NCBI GenBank assembly: GCA_002254845.1
Contig: NKPT01000007.1
Span: 24,011-88,010, forward strand
Direction: 5' to 3'
Source: Chloracidobacterium sp. CP2_5A
GTDB lineage: Bacteria > Acidobacteriota > Blastocatellia > Chloracidobacteriales > Chloracidobacteriaceae
DNA: 64,000 nucleotides
Position 1 is the stretch's first letter. Every line of letters begins with the position of its first letter. The translations under genes and the position numbers were made by a program. Below the pieces are notes generated by a model. That model did no database searches. It worked only from the letters and a program-made list of their open reading frames with translations, and was not told where the DNA came from. Below, in pieces: positions 38,968 through 48,623 of this stretch.

Positions 38968-41469
38968 AACGAACTGGTCGAGGCGCGCAACCTTCCAGTC
39001 GCCGCCCACGCGGCGGAGCGTGAGCAGCCCCGTCCCGGCTTGCTCTTCCTTTGTGGCGGAAACCACCGTCACCTTGACATCGAGCGCGACGCGCTGCGCG
39101 TCGAGGCGTTCCATACGCAAGGCCTGCGTTGTCCACGCCTCCGGCTTTGACACGACAATGCCCAGCACGAACTTCGACGTATCCGGGCGAATGAAAAAGG
39201 CTTCAAGCGCCTTGGATGTGCCCGCTCGGATGGCTTTGTCCATCGCTGCCAGAAAGGCTAGCGTCTCCTCGTCGGGCGGAAGCGACCGCCCGGCCGCGCT
39301 TTCGCTGGCGAGAAGCCCGCGCCGCGCCAGCTCGTCCAGCGCCGGACCGGCTTCCATCTCGAACGCGGCCTTGTAGGCCGCTCGCGCCTTCTCGCGCTCG
39401 TTGCCGGCGGCCGCGAGGTCGCCTTCCGTCAGCAGCGCCAAGGCAAGCGGATAGCGCGAAGGCGGATCAGCGCGCCGGACGGCAGCGACTTCCTCTCGCG
39501 CCGCATCCAGCTTGCCCTGCGCGACAAGAACGCGAGCCAGATAAGCGCGGGCCAGCGCGAAATCCGGCTCCTGGGCAATTGCCTGGCGCAGCAGGCTTTC
39601 GGCTTCGGACTGACGTTGCGCTTCCGTCTCGTTGGCCTTCAGGCGGCGGGACAGCGTCGCCTCGGCGTCGAGCGTCAGCCCAAACGCATGGCGCCGCTCC
39701 GGGCGGGCGTCGTTGTCAAACTGTTTGGAGTTGCGGTCGTAGCCGAAGCGCGTCTGCGGGTAAATTTTTTCCGGGTCAAGCTCGACGCGGACAATGGTCG
39801 CCGAAGTTTGAAAGACAGCGATCGCGTAGCCCTTCGACGGAAGCTCAACCGTTGTTTCAAGTTTTTCGCCCTGATCCGTCACGGCGACAACCGGCAGCGT
39901 GGCGTCGCCAGTGCCAAGGTTGCGGAGGGCGCAGCTCCAGCCCGGGCCATCCTCCCGCTTGACGGGAATGCCAATCACGAAGTCCGGCTCGCTGAGCTCT
40001 TCAAACCACTGCTTGAAAAAGTCGGCGCGACGCCCGTCCGGCGGCGTTCCGACCAAGCGCGCGCGGAGGGCGTCGTAGGTTGCCGTCCCGCCGGGATCAT
40101 TGACGATGGCTTTGACGGCATCCAAGAGCGCGTCGCGTCCGACAAGCCGCTCCAGAAGCCGGAAGACGAGCGCCCCCTTGGTTGGAACGCTCGCGTAGTA
40201 GTCCGGGAACGCCGGATGCTGCAAGACCGGAATGACATCAATCCCGCGCTCAAAGCCCTGTTGCGAGACCCGAATGCTGGCCAGTCGCCCATACGCGAAG
40301 CTCCGGCGTCTCCAGAAGTCGCGTTCCGCCGCCGCGCCGTACCGCTGTTGAAGGTAGCGGCTGGTCAAGTAGGCCGGCAGGGCGTCCGCCATCATGCCCC
40401 ACCCGCGCCCGCGCAGGCGGGTCTTGCCGCCAATCCACGTTCGAGCGACCGCCGCGGCCAGCCACTCGATGGTCTCGGCATCGAGCGCAGGACGGAGCAG
40501 CGCCGCGGTCTCGATGACAACCGCGCCGGGCGCGACGCTCCGGATGGCGCGCTCGGTGTCAAAGTCGCGGCCGCGCAGCTCCGGGCTGCGTCGGTCGGCA
40601 ACCACGCGGCGCGGCGTCGTCAGCACTTGAAACTCGCTCGTGGGCGGCGCGCCCCACAAAGACTGATAGAAAGCCAAAATGCGCTCGATCTCTTCCGCGA
40701 TTCGCTCAGCCTGTCGGACGCTTTCCTCCGGCAGCCCCTGCGCGCCATACACGCGGATCACAACTGGCTCGCCGCCGGCCGGGGCGAAGCGACGACTGAC
40801 CGGCGGTCCGTAGGGCTGAACCACGAGCCAAGGCTCGCCGTTCAGCGCCGAAGTAAAGACCACATTGCCGCCGATCTCCTGGCGAGCGCCGCTCGAACAC
40901 GCTTCGCCGTCGGCGGGTTTCGTGACCGTCAGAACGTAAGGAGCGGCGTCCGGGCCGTGACTGCTTTGCGGCAGATGAATAAATGGCGTCCAGCCAGCTT
41001 CCGGCAGCAGCAGGCTATCGCCGGGCGTAATCGCGGCATAATTGGCGCTCTCGCGGAAGGTCAGGCTATAAACCAGCTTGGCCGTGACTTTGCCGCCTGG
41101 CGACAGCGGCGGAGAAAGTTCCGCCACATAAGCGGCAACGGACGTGTCGCCGCCCGGCTGTTTTTTCTCATCGGTCGGCATTGCCCGGTCATTCACCGTA
41201 AAAGCGGTCACTTTCGCCGCCTTAGTCAGGCGGAGGGTGAGGGTGCGGGCCTCGGCCTGCTTGGCGATATTGGTCAGCTCAAGGGTGGCCGCGACATCGG
41301 CGCTGTAGTCCGCCGGACGGAGCGTGACGCGAATATCTGACCGAGCAAGGCTAAAATCAGCGAATTCCTGGGCTTGCGCCGCGCCCGCTCCGAGCCAGAG
41401 GACGGCCGCGATCGCCAGCCAGCCCGGCGTCAAGTTGCGAAATCGTTTCATTGCGCGCATGATTGCCAT
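38953..41469 (-). CDS. M1-aminopeptidase-fold protein lacking metal ligands, with TPR-like C terminus
   Basis: The 838-residue protein has a signal peptide (LAIAAVLWLGAGAAQAQE). The N-terminal domain (35-220) resembles the M1 beta-saddle (RPADYSADVAATLEL, GWTPFIHLPQSSHGPDAAPYVLTVTKP). In the catalytic domain the HExxHxW helix appears as EWLAAAVARTWIGG: the two zinc His and the Glu are replaced by Ala/Arg. The second helix, expected WxNEGxAxY, reads MMADALPAYLTSRYL. It is therefore probably a non-catalytic binding protein. Residues about 600-700 are TPR-like (DFALARAYLARVLVAQGKLDAA). The tail (720-838) looks like a small NTF2-type domain. Its ligand is unknown. Confidence 0.75.
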   Translation of the reverse strand: MAIMRAMKRFRNLTPGWLAIAAVLWLGAGAAQAQEFADFSLARSDIRVTLRPADYSADVAATLELTNIAKQAEARTLTLRLTKAAKVTAFTVNDRAMPTDEKKQPGGDTSVAAYVAELSPPLSPGGKVTAKLVYSLTFRESANYAAITPGDSLLLPEAGWTPFIHLPQSSHGPDAAPYVLTVTKPADGEACSSGARQEIGGNVVFTSALNGEPWLVVQPYGPPVSRRFAPAGGEPVVIRVYGAQGLPEESVRQAERIAEEIERILAFYQSLWGAPPTSEFQVLTTPRRVVADRRSPELRGRDFDTERAIRSVAPGAVVIETAALLRPALDAETIEWLAAAVARTWIGGKTRLRGRGWGMMADALPAYLTSRYLQQRYGAAAERDFWRRRSFAYGRLASIRVSQQGFERGIDVIPVLQHPAFPDYYASVPTKGALVFRLLERLVGRDALLDAVKAIVNDPGGTATYDALRARLVGTPPDGRRADFFKQWFEELSEPDFVIGIPVKREDGPGWSCALRNLGTGDATLPVVAVTDQGEKLETTVELPSKGYAIAVFQTSATIVRVELDPEKIYPQTRFGYDRNSKQFDNDARPERRHAFGLTLDAEATLSRRLKANETEAQRQSEAESLLRQAIAQEPDFALARAYLARVLVAQGKLDAAREEVAAVRRADPPSRYPLALALLTEGDLAAAGNEREKARAAYKAAFEMEAGPALDELARRGLLASESAAGRSLPPDEETLAFLAAMDKAIRAGTSKALEAFFIRPDTSKFVLGIVVSKPEAWTTQALRMERLDAQRVALDVKVTVVSATKEEQAGTGLLTLRRVGGDWKVARLDQFVLSRR

Positions 41470-41649
41470 TTCTTCTTGCCCTGATAAGCATAGTTAAGCT
41501 CGCGTCGCCGAACGTTCTGCCGGCTGGACGCCAGGCGGGCAAACCTACTATGGTTGCCGCCATCAAGCACGCCCTTTCCGAGGCGAAGCGGTTGATTTCA
41601 CGCCAGTCGCCGCCGACAGAACAAGTTTTCTCCACAGAGCTTTCCGCCC

Positions 41650-42498
41650 ATGGCTTGGTTTAGACGCAACCGCAACATCACGGATGAAACTCCGCCTTCC
41701 GACCGCAAGGTGCGCACGGAAGGCCTCTTCGTCAAATGCCCCGCTTGCGGGACAACGCATTTCAAGAAAGACCTGGAAGCCAGCCTCAATGTTTGCGCCA
41801 ACTGCGGCCACCACATGAAGTGGCCTACCCTCAGCCGCCTCGCGCATCTTTTTGACGACAGGCGTTACGAAACTTTTGACGACAACGTTGTCTCAACTGA
41901 TGTTCTTGGGTTTTTCGACACCAAGCCCTACGCTGACCGCATTGTCCAGGCGCGCAAGAGCACCGGCTTCAACGACGCCATTGTCTCGGCGGAAGGCAAG
42001 CTCGGCGGGCGGCCCATTATTGGGTGCGTTATGGTGATGGAGTTTATCGGCGGGAGCATGGGGTCGGTGGTCGGAGAGAAAGTCACGCGCGCCATCGAGC
42101 GGGCGATTGCGAAAAAGCGTCCGCTGATCATCGTCTCCGCCTCCGGCGGCGCGCGCATGATGGAAGGCACGTACAGCCTGATGCAGCTCGCCAAAATCTG
42201 CGGCGCCCTGGCCCGACTCGACGCGGCGCGAGTTCCGTACATTTCGGTGCTGACCGACCCCACCACCGGCGGCGTCACCGCCAGCTTCGCCATGCTGGGC
42301 GACCTCAACATCGCTGAGCCAGGCGCGCTCATTGGCTTTGCCGGCCCGCGCGTCATTGAGCAGACCATCCGTCAGAAATTGCCGCCAGGGTTTCAGCGGT
42401 CGGAGTTCCTGCTTGAGCACGGCATGCTCGACGCCGTCGTGGATCGACGCCGGATGCGAGCGTTTCTCATAGACGCGCTGGACTTTATGGCGCGGTGA
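41650..42498 (+). CDS. accD: Acetyl-CoA carboxylase carboxyltransferase subunit beta
   Basis: With AccA, this subunit transfers carboxyl from biotin to acetyl-CoA to make malonyl-CoA. The 282-residue protein has the N-terminal zinc ribbon (KCPACGT and CANCGHH) and the oxyanion/CoA-binding segments MEFIGGSMGSVVGEK, SASGGARMMEGTYSLMQ and TDPTTGGVTASFAMLGD. In many bacteria accD is directly followed by folC; here a decayed protease gene of about 0.8 kb separates them. accA is not in the window. Confidence 0.95.
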   Translation: MAWFRRNRNITDETPPSDRKVRTEGLFVKCPACGTTHFKKDLEASLNVCANCGHHMKWPTLSRLAHLFDDRRYETFDDNVVSTDVLGFFDTKPYADRIVQARKSTGFNDAIVSAEGKLGGRPIIGCVMVMEFIGGSMGSVVGEKVTRAIERAIAKKRPLIIVSASGGARMMEGTYSLMQLAKICGALARLDAARVPYISVLTDPTTGGVTASFAMLGDLNIAEPGALIGFAGPRVIEQTIRQKLPPGFQRSEFLLEHGMLDAVVDRRRMRAFLIDALDFMAR

Positions 42499-42547
42499 CG
42501 GGCCACGCCGCGCTTCATTTGACGATCTAGCGCTCATCGCGTAACGA

Positions 42548-43345
42548 ATGGAAACAGCAACGATGACCCTGCGCTTATCTAAGCCTAAGCGGCGCCGCGC
42601 CCTTGTCGCTGGCGGACTGTCGCTGGGGGCGTTCGGCTTGCTTGTTCTGCCCGCGCCGGGTGTCGTGATTTTGGACAGCGCCTGGTCCTGGAGCGGCGGA
42701 AGCGCCGCCAGCCAGCCGGCGGCAAGGCGACGGAATATGAATACGTCGCCACGGACGGCTCGAAATACGAGGGCGCTGACCTGATTGTTCATCCCGAATG
42801 GAATGGCGATAACAATGCGCGCGGGCTATGACTTTGCCATCGTCGTTCTGGACCGTCCCGTGAAAGGCGTCGGGGAGCCAGCGCCGCTCTACGCCGGCGC
42901 GGAGGAAATGAATCGGCTTCGCGCCATCGCTGGGCATGGCATGCGCGGCGCCGGCTCCCCCGGCGAACGCGCCGACGACTATGACGATGAAAATCCGAGG
43001 GCGGCCGCTCAAAACCTCATCGAAAACGTGACGGAAGCGGTTGACCCGATCCTGGCCGGCGAAGACGGGGGCAACGGCCTCGGCCTGGACTTCGACAAGG
43101 AAGCCGGCGGCGTGCAGAACACGGAGGGGGCGCTGACGCCGGTCAATGAGCGTGAAGGCGCGCTTGCCTCTGACGACAGCGGCGGCTCGCGCTGGATGCG
43201 GTATCGTAAGCAGTGGCGCGTCATCGGCGTCAACGCCAATGGCGATACGTCACAGTATGGCGCGGTCGCCTACTTCGCCCGCGTTTCAGGGCAGGCTGAA
43301 TGGATCAAATCGGCATTTCCAGGAGCTAAGCTTACCGGCGGCTGA
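42548..43345 (+). pseudogene. Decayed trypsin-like (S1) serine protease
   Basis: The region holds pieces of one secreted protease in shifted frames. From 42548, one frame gives a signal-peptide-like start (LVAGGLSLGAFGLLVLPAPG). A second frame then reads YVATDGSKYEGADLIVHPEWNGDNN and stops. After a shift near 42815 a third runs to 43345 with RAGYDFAIVVLDRPVKG (the Asp strand of the triad), SDDSGGS (the GDSGG serine site) and KQWRVIGVNANGD. The segment that should hold the catalytic His (AAHC) is missing. It lies between accD and folC, which are usually adjacent. Single sequencing errors could account for one shift but not for the missing His segment. Confidence 0.7.
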
Positions 43346-43377
43346 GTCGTCGCTTCGCCGGCGGATATGGCAATCTT

Positions 43378-44718
43378 GTGAAACTTATGAAATTCGAGGC
43401 ATCGGTTGAGTACCTTTATGGGCTAGGCAACGAAGTGACGACGATGAAGCTTGGCCTCGACGCCGTCGTTTCGCTGCTCGACGCCCTCGGTCGGCCAGAT
43501 CGAAAGCTCGTCTCGATTCACGTTGCCGGGACGAATGGCAAAGGCTCGACCTGCGCGTTTCTGGCCTGCATCTTGCAACGGGCTGGCTTACGCGTTGGGC
43601 TTTACACGTCGCCGCATCTGATGAGCCCGGTGGAGCGAATCAAGATCAATGGCCAAAGCGTTTCCGAGGACGACTTCGGGCGCCTCATAACGCAAGCCCG
43701 TGACGCGGTTGAGCGCTTGCTGGCAAGCGGGCGCTTGCCAGGTCGCCCGACGTTTTTCGAGCACCTCACGGCGGCCGCCTTCAGCCACTTTGACGAACAG
43801 GGGCTCGATGTGGTCATTGCCGAAGTTGGCCTTGGCGGGCGGCTGGACGCGACAAACGTCCTCGCGCCCGCTGCCGCCGTCATTACCAACATTGGCGAAG
43901 ATCACCGCGAGTGGCTTGGCCCGACGCTCGCGCACATCGCGCGCGAGAAGGCTGGAATTATCAAACCCGGCGCGCCGGTTTACATCGCCGATACGCAGCC
44001 TGAGGAAGCGCGGCGGGTTCTTGAGCAAGTCGCCGCGGAAAAGGGGATAGCTCCCGCGTGGGTCGCTCCGCTTTCGGTCGTCCGGCGCGACGCGACGGGG
44101 CGGCCCTGGGTTAGCTTCGACGAGCGCCTGCCCAGCTTGCGCGGCCGCGAGGCGGCGCTGGCTTTGCGCGGCGCGCACCAAGCGCAAAACGCGGCGCTGG
44201 CCGCGCTGGTCGCGCAGGATCATCTTCGCGGGCGCGGCTTCGACGAGCCGGCCATTGGTCAGGCGATCAGCTTGGGCCTAGCGGAAACTGATTGGCCGGG
44301 CCGCTTGCAATGGCTGGACGGCGCGCCGCCCGTCCTGCTCGATGGCGCGCATAATCCGCAGGGGGCGCAGGCGCTGGCGCGGTTTCTCGAAGCGGAGTGC
44401 AACCGTCGGCCCGTGACCGCCGTCTTCGCCACCCTGCGCGACAAGCCGGCGGTTGCCTTGATGTCGCCGCTGGCGAAGGTCGTTGACCGGCTCATCCTCA
44501 CGGAAGTCGCGGGACAGTCGCGGACGACGCCCCGCGACCAGCTTGAGGTGATGGCGCTTGGCTACTGGCTTCCATCGAGCGTCACGCAGATGCCCGACGC
44601 GGCGGCGGCGCTCGCCTGGGCGCGCCAAGCGACCCCTCCAGAAGGGCTGATTGTCGTCTTTGGCTCAATTTATCTTGTCGGCGAGGTCCTGGGCTTGCTT
44701 CGGGACTCGGCTGCATGA
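43378..44718 (+). CDS. folC: Folylpolyglutamate / dihydrofolate synthase
   Basis: This Mur-ligase-like enzyme adds glutamate to folates. The 446-residue protein begins with SVEYLYGLGNE (family SVEYLY start), then HVAGTNGKGSTCAFL (P-loop), YTSPHLMSPVERIKING, EVGLGGRLDATNVL, ITNIGEDH and LDGAHNPQGA. The frame starts at GTG 43378; an ATG at 43387, three codons later, is an equally good start. bioD follows by 9 bp, so folC-bioD-pip-spoIID form a tight run. Confidence 0.93.
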   Translation: MKLMKFEASVEYLYGLGNEVTTMKLGLDAVVSLLDALGRPDRKLVSIHVAGTNGKGSTCAFLACILQRAGLRVGLYTSPHLMSPVERIKINGQSVSEDDFGRLITQARDAVERLLASGRLPGRPTFFEHLTAAAFSHFDEQGLDVVIAEVGLGGRLDATNVLAPAAAVITNIGEDHREWLGPTLAHIAREKAGIIKPGAPVYIADTQPEEARRVLEQVAAEKGIAPAWVAPLSVVRRDATGRPWVSFDERLPSLRGREAALALRGAHQAQNAALAALVAQDHLRGRGFDEPAIGQAISLGLAETDWPGRLQWLDGAPPVLLDGAHNPQGAQALARFLEAECNRRPVTAVFATLRDKPAVALMSPLAKVVDRLILTEVAGQSRTTPRDQLEVMALGYWLPSSVTQMPDAAAALAWARQATPPEGLIVVFGSIYLVGEVLGLLRDSAA

Positions 44719-44727
44719 CGCAAGACC

Positions 44728-45444
44728 ATGACGCGCGCATTTTTTGTGACCGGAACCGATACCAGCGTCGGCAAAACGGTTGTGACCTGCGCGCTGACTC
44801 GCGCGCTGATCGCGGCGGGCCATCGCGCCCGCGCCATCAAGCCGATTGAATCCGGCTGCGCGACGGACGCCGCCGGCGAGCTTCAGCCGGCCGACGCCCT
44901 CGCGCACCGCGCCGCCGCGGGGCTGGAGTCTTCGCCGCTCGAGACGTTCATTCGCTATCGCCTGCGCGAGCCGCTCGCCCCGGCGATAGCCGCCGAAAGG
45001 GCCGGGATACAACTTGATTTCGCGGCTTGCGTTGCAATGGCGCGAGCGGCGCAGGCTGAGACCGACATTCTGCTGGTTGAGGGCGCGGGCGGGCTGCTGG
45101 CGCCATTCACCGGAACGGCCCGCGACGGCTACCAAACCGTAGCGGATTTTATCGCGGCGCTCGGCATCCCGGCGCTGCTGGTGGCGCGGGCGCGCTTGGG
45201 AACAATCAACCACACGCTGCTGACGTGGCGCGAGCTGGAGCGCCGCGCAATCCCCTGCATCGGGGTTATCCTCAACGAGGCCGACGCTGAAACCGGGCTT
45301 GAGCGCGAGGACAATGCCCGCGCGCTGCGGTCGTTTGGCGTCCCGGTGCTGGCCGAACTACCATACGGGCTGGCGCGTCCTGAATCACGCCTGGCCGAGG
45401 TCGCCCGCCACATCGCCGACACCCCCCGCTGGAGATCAACCTGA
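44728..45444 (+). CDS. bioD: Dethiobiotin synthetase
   Basis: This enzyme closes the ureido ring in biotin synthesis using ATP and CO2. The 238-residue protein has FFVTGTDTSVGKTVVTCAL (P-loop), AIKPIESGC, and VEGAGGLLAPFT. It overlaps pip by one base (TGATG). Biotin is the cofactor of acetyl-CoA carboxylase, whose accD lies just upstream, though no other bio gene is in the window. Confidence 0.93.
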   Translation: MTRAFFVTGTDTSVGKTVVTCALTRALIAAGHRARAIKPIESGCATDAAGELQPADALAHRAAAGLESSPLETFIRYRLREPLAPAIAAERAGIQLDFAACVAMARAAQAETDILLVEGAGGLLAPFTGTARDGYQTVADFIAALGIPALLVARARLGTINHTLLTWRELERRAIPCIGVILNEADAETGLEREDNARALRSFGVPVLAELPYGLARPESRLAEVARHIADTPRWRST

Positions 45445-46400
45445 TGACTGACGCTCGCCCGCTCTATCCGCCAATCGAGCCTTATGAAACCGGGATGCTG
45501 CCGGTTTCCGCTCGGCACACGCTCTACTATGAAGTGAGCGGCAACCCGCAAGGGCGGCCCGCCGTTTTTCTCCACGGCGGGCCGGGAGGCGGCACCTCGC
45601 CTGACCATCGGCGTTACTTTGATCCCGAACGATATCGCATTGTCCTGTTTGACCAGCGCGGCGCGGGGAAAAGCGTCCCTTACGCTTGCTTGGAAGAAAA
45701 CACGACCTGGGATTTAGTGGCTGACATTGAGCGCCTGCGGCAGCATCTGGGCATCGAGAAGTGGCTTGTGTTTGGCGGCTCGTGGGGCAGCACGCTGGCG
45801 CTGGCCTACGCCGAGACGCATCCCGACCGCGCGCGGGCGCTCGTGTTGCGCGGGATTTTCCTATGTCGCAAAAAGGAAATCGACTGGTTTTACCAAGAGG
45901 GCGCGAACGCTGTCTTCCCTGATGCCTGGGAGCCATACTGGAACTTCATTCCACCCGAGGAGCGCCACGATATGGTCGCCGCCTATTACCGCCGCCTGAC
46001 AAGCGACGATGAAGAAACCCGCCTGGCGGCGGCGCGCGCCTGGAGCGTTTGGGAAGGTAGCGCGTCGAAGCTGCTGCCCGACCCTGACCTCATCAAGGAT
46101 TTCGACGACCGCGCGCTGGCGATCGCCCGCATTGAGTGTCACTACTTCATCAATCGCATCTTTATGGAGTCCGAGCATTACCTGCTTGAACACGTGCGCC
46201 GGATTCGCCAGATTCCAACGGTGATCGTGCAAGGGCGCTACGATATGGTTTGTCCGATGATGAGCGCCTGGGCGCTTCACAAGGCCTTTCCCGAAGCCGA
46301 CCTCCAAATTATTCCAAATGCCGGGCATTCGGCCTCTGAGCCGGGCACGATGGCGGCACTCGTGGCCGCGACGGATCGCTTTGCTCTCCTGCCTGACTAA
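45444..46400 (+). CDS. pip: Proline iminopeptidase (alpha/beta hydrolase, S33)
   Basis: The enzyme removes N-terminal proline from peptides. The 318-residue protein has the oxyanion segment FLHGGPGGGTSPDHRRYFDP, DQRGAGKSVPYA, the nucleophile elbow GGSWGST, and the catalytic Asp and His in GRYDMVCP and NAGHSASEPG. The usual DIERLRQHLGIEKW precedes the elbow. No signal peptide is present. It is coupled to bioD upstream and to the SpoIID gene downstream (TAATG). Confidence 0.93.
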   Translation: MTDARPLYPPIEPYETGMLPVSARHTLYYEVSGNPQGRPAVFLHGGPGGGTSPDHRRYFDPERYRIVLFDQRGAGKSVPYACLEENTTWDLVADIERLRQHLGIEKWLVFGGSWGSTLALAYAETHPDRARALVLRGIFLCRKKEIDWFYQEGANAVFPDAWEPYWNFIPPEERHDMVAAYYRRLTSDDEETRLAAARAWSVWEGSASKLLPDPDLIKDFDDRALAIARIECHYFINRIFMESEHYLLEHVRRIRQIPTVIVQGRYDMVCPMMSAWALHKAFPEADLQIIPNAGHSASEPGTMAALVAATDRFALLPD

Positions 46401-47743
46401 TGGGCGGCGGCGGGTTGCGCCGGCTGTGGCCGGCTCTGTTTCTGCTCTATGGCTTTCCGTTCCAAGGCGCTGAACGTCAGCCGTCCCGCCTAGTCGCGCC
46501 GTTGTCATTGCCGGCGACGGTCAAAATTCGCGTGTTGACGCTTTTTCAGCCGCGATCGGTCTGGCTCCATGCGCGCAAGCAACCCGCGCCGCTTCAGCTC
46601 GCCGGGCAAGCGATAACGCTCCGTCCGGGCGCGGCCTATCGCCTTGAGCAAGCGGCCGACGGGCTTATTCTCTGGCAAGGCGCTCAGCGACTTGCCGCTG
46701 GCAAGTCGCTGACGGTTGCGGCCGACGATGTGGACGTGGAAGTGATCGGCAGAAAAACGCGTCTGCGGCGGCATTTTTGCGGCGCGCTCGCCATCGCCGC
46801 GCGCCAGGGACGCCTGCAGCTGGTGGTGACGCAGTCGCTGGAAGCGGTTGTTGCATCCGTCGTGAATGCCGAGCTTCCGTCCGAAGCGCCGCTGGAAGCC
46901 GGCAAGGCGCTGGCCGTAGCGGCTCGCAGCTACATGGCCGGCCACTTGGGCCGGCATGCCGGCGACGGCGCTGATTTCTGCGACTCAACGCACTGCCAGC
47001 TTTTCCTCGGCGAGCAATGGATGCGCCAGGGCGCGACTGGGGAAGCGAGCGGCAAGCTTTCCAGACTTGGACAAGCGGCGGCCGAGCAGACTGCCGGGGA
47101 AGCGCTGCGAGCAACCGACGGCGCGCTGTATCCGACATACTTTGCCGCTTGTTGCGGCGGACGCACAACGACGCCGGAGGAGGCTTTCGGGAACGGGACA
47201 GCGCCCCATACTGGCGGCGGCGTTGGGTGCGAGTGGTGTAAAGGCTCGCGCTTTTACGCCTGGACGCGCCAAGTTGAGCGAAGGGCGCTGGCCAAAGCCT
47301 TGCTCCCAGACGCCGCCGCAACGGATGACCTGCGCATTGAAGTTGCCGGCCGCTCGCCGGACGGCTGCGTCACGAGCGTGTCCGTCATCTCCGGCGCGCG
47401 GCGGATGGTTCTGCCAAACCGCCAATTTCGGCATCTGGCGGGACAACGGCTGGGCTGGAATCTTGCGCCTTCAAGTCGCTATGTCATCGAGTCGCAGGGC
47501 GAGACGCTGATTCTGCGCGGTCGAGGCTTCGGCCACCACGTCGGGCTATGTCTGGCGGGCGCGATGGCGCAGGCCCGCGCCGGACGCGACTACCGAGCGA
47601 TCCTTGCCCACTACTTTCCGAAAGCCGTTTGCGCTCCGGAGAAATCGCTCAAGCCGGCTCCGCGCTCCGGCGCGTCATGGGGAGCGCTCGCCGAGCGCGA
47701 GCGAGCAACGCCCCCGCCTCCAAGCCAGGGACGCCGGCCCTGA
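46400..47743 (+). CDS. SpoIID/LytB-domain protein
   Basis: SpoIID-type proteins bind or cleave denuded peptidoglycan glycan strands. The 447-residue protein has an N-terminal hydrophobic start and a beta-rich N domain. The SpoIID core runs from about residue 150 to 390: QSLEAVVASVVNAELPSEAPLEAGKALAVAARSYM (with the Glu that is catalytic in SpoIID), FCDSTHCQLF, and GRGFGHHVGLCLAGAMAQA. No sporulation genes accompany it; such proteins occur in many non-sporulating Acidobacteriota. It starts inside the pip stop codon and has a Pro/Arg-rich tail. Confidence 0.88.
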   Translation: MGGGGLRRLWPALFLLYGFPFQGAERQPSRLVAPLSLPATVKIRVLTLFQPRSVWLHARKQPAPLQLAGQAITLRPGAAYRLEQAADGLILWQGAQRLAAGKSLTVAADDVDVEVIGRKTRLRRHFCGALAIAARQGRLQLVVTQSLEAVVASVVNAELPSEAPLEAGKALAVAARSYMAGHLGRHAGDGADFCDSTHCQLFLGEQWMRQGATGEASGKLSRLGQAAAEQTAGEALRATDGALYPTYFAACCGGRTTTPEEAFGNGTAPHTGGGVGCEWCKGSRFYAWTRQVERRALAKALLPDAAATDDLRIEVAGRSPDGCVTSVSVISGARRMVLPNRQFRHLAGQRLGWNLAPSSRYVIESQGETLILRGRGFGHHVGLCLAGAMAQARAGRDYRAILAHYFPKAVCAPEKSLKPAPRSGASWGALAERERATPPPPSQGRRP

Positions 47744-47830
47744 CGGTCGGCGCGTTTTCCGGGAAGACGCAGCGACTTCGGAGCGGATTGAAGCGAAGCC
47801 CGGCCCCGACCGCGCCGCGGCGGGAGCGAT

Positions 47831-48616
47831 TCACTCTTCCGGGAGGCGCATGATGACCTCGCGCCCAAGCTGGATATAAGCCTGCGCGCCCGCCGCCCGC
47901 GTCTTGAGCGTCACGGCTGGCGTGCCGACAGCGAACGAAATGGATAGCTCTTCGTGGCGCGGAATGACGGTGTCGAAGACCAGCCCGCCCGGAAACGCTT
48001 CGCGCACCTGCCGCGCGACATCGGCGGCGGCGGGCTGCCGCTCGGCGCACATCGTTAGCAGGACGCCCTCGATGTTGAGCTCCGGGTTGTATTTAGACTT
48101 GACTTCCAGAACTCGGCGCAGCATTGGCGGAAGAGTCCGCAAGCTAAGCGGCTCGCACTGGACGGGCAGGATGAGACCGTCAGCCGCGACCATGGCGCTG
48201 GTGGCGATGGCGCCTAGCCCAGCCGGCGTGTCGAGCAGGATCAGCTGCGGCGTGAAGTCCGCGGTTGCAAAGTGGGGAAGCAACCGCGCCAGCCAAGTGA
48301 CATCCTGCTCGAAGGCGCGCTCATACGCTTCGAGCGATTGATCAGTAGCGAAGCGCCCCGACAGGACAACCGATAGCTCGGCTCGATTGGTCATGATCAG
48401 GGCTTCGGCAGGCGGCCGTCCCCGCAGCAGCACGTCTTCAAGGGTCGCGCCGGCGTAATCGTCCAACCCGACGCCAAAGCGCACGCCGCCTTGCACGTCA
48501 AGGTCTACCAGAAGGGTTGGAATTCCCATCGCGGCAACGTAGGCTGCCAAATTCGTGCAGGTCGTCGTTTTCCCGACGCCGCCCTTGAGACTCGCTACGG
48601 CCAACGTTTTCGGCAT
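47831..48616 (-). CDS. ParA/MinD-family ATPase
   Basis: The 261-residue protein has the deviant Walker A SLKGGVGKTTTCTNLA, switch I LVDLDVQGG, and Walker B LILLDTPAGLGAI. Such ATPases position chromosomes, plasmids or protein machines on nucleoid or membrane. No ParB or parS-like neighbour is seen. It is the last gene of a minus-strand run, preceded by a small protein (gap 7 bp) and a V4R-domain protein, so it probably positions or is controlled by those proteins rather than segregating DNA. Confidence 0.88.
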   Translation of the reverse strand: MPKTLAVASLKGGVGKTTTCTNLAAYVAAMGIPTLLVDLDVQGGVRFGVGLDDYAGATLEDVLLRGRPPAEALIMTNRAELSVVLSGRFATDQSLEAYERAFEQDVTWLARLLPHFATADFTPQLILLDTPAGLGAIATSAMVAADGLILPVQCEPLSLRTLPPMLRRVLEVKSKYNPELNIEGVLLTMCAERQPAAADVARQVREAFPGGLVFDTVIPRHEELSISFAVGTPAVTLKTRAAGAQAYIQLGREVIMRLPEE

Positions 48617-48623
48617 GACAGAC

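Noticed and set aside
39616..41340. Plus-strand frame of 574 codons opposite the M1-like gene
   Set aside because: It has no recognisable motif and mirrors the codon structure of the minus-strand gene.
46400..47743. Evidence for endospore formation
   Set aside because: A single SpoIID-domain gene occurs in many non-sporulating bacteria, and no other spore gene is present.
47831..48616. Chromosome partition ParA near a replication origin
   Set aside because: No ParB, parS-like repeats, dnaA or other origin genes are nearby.
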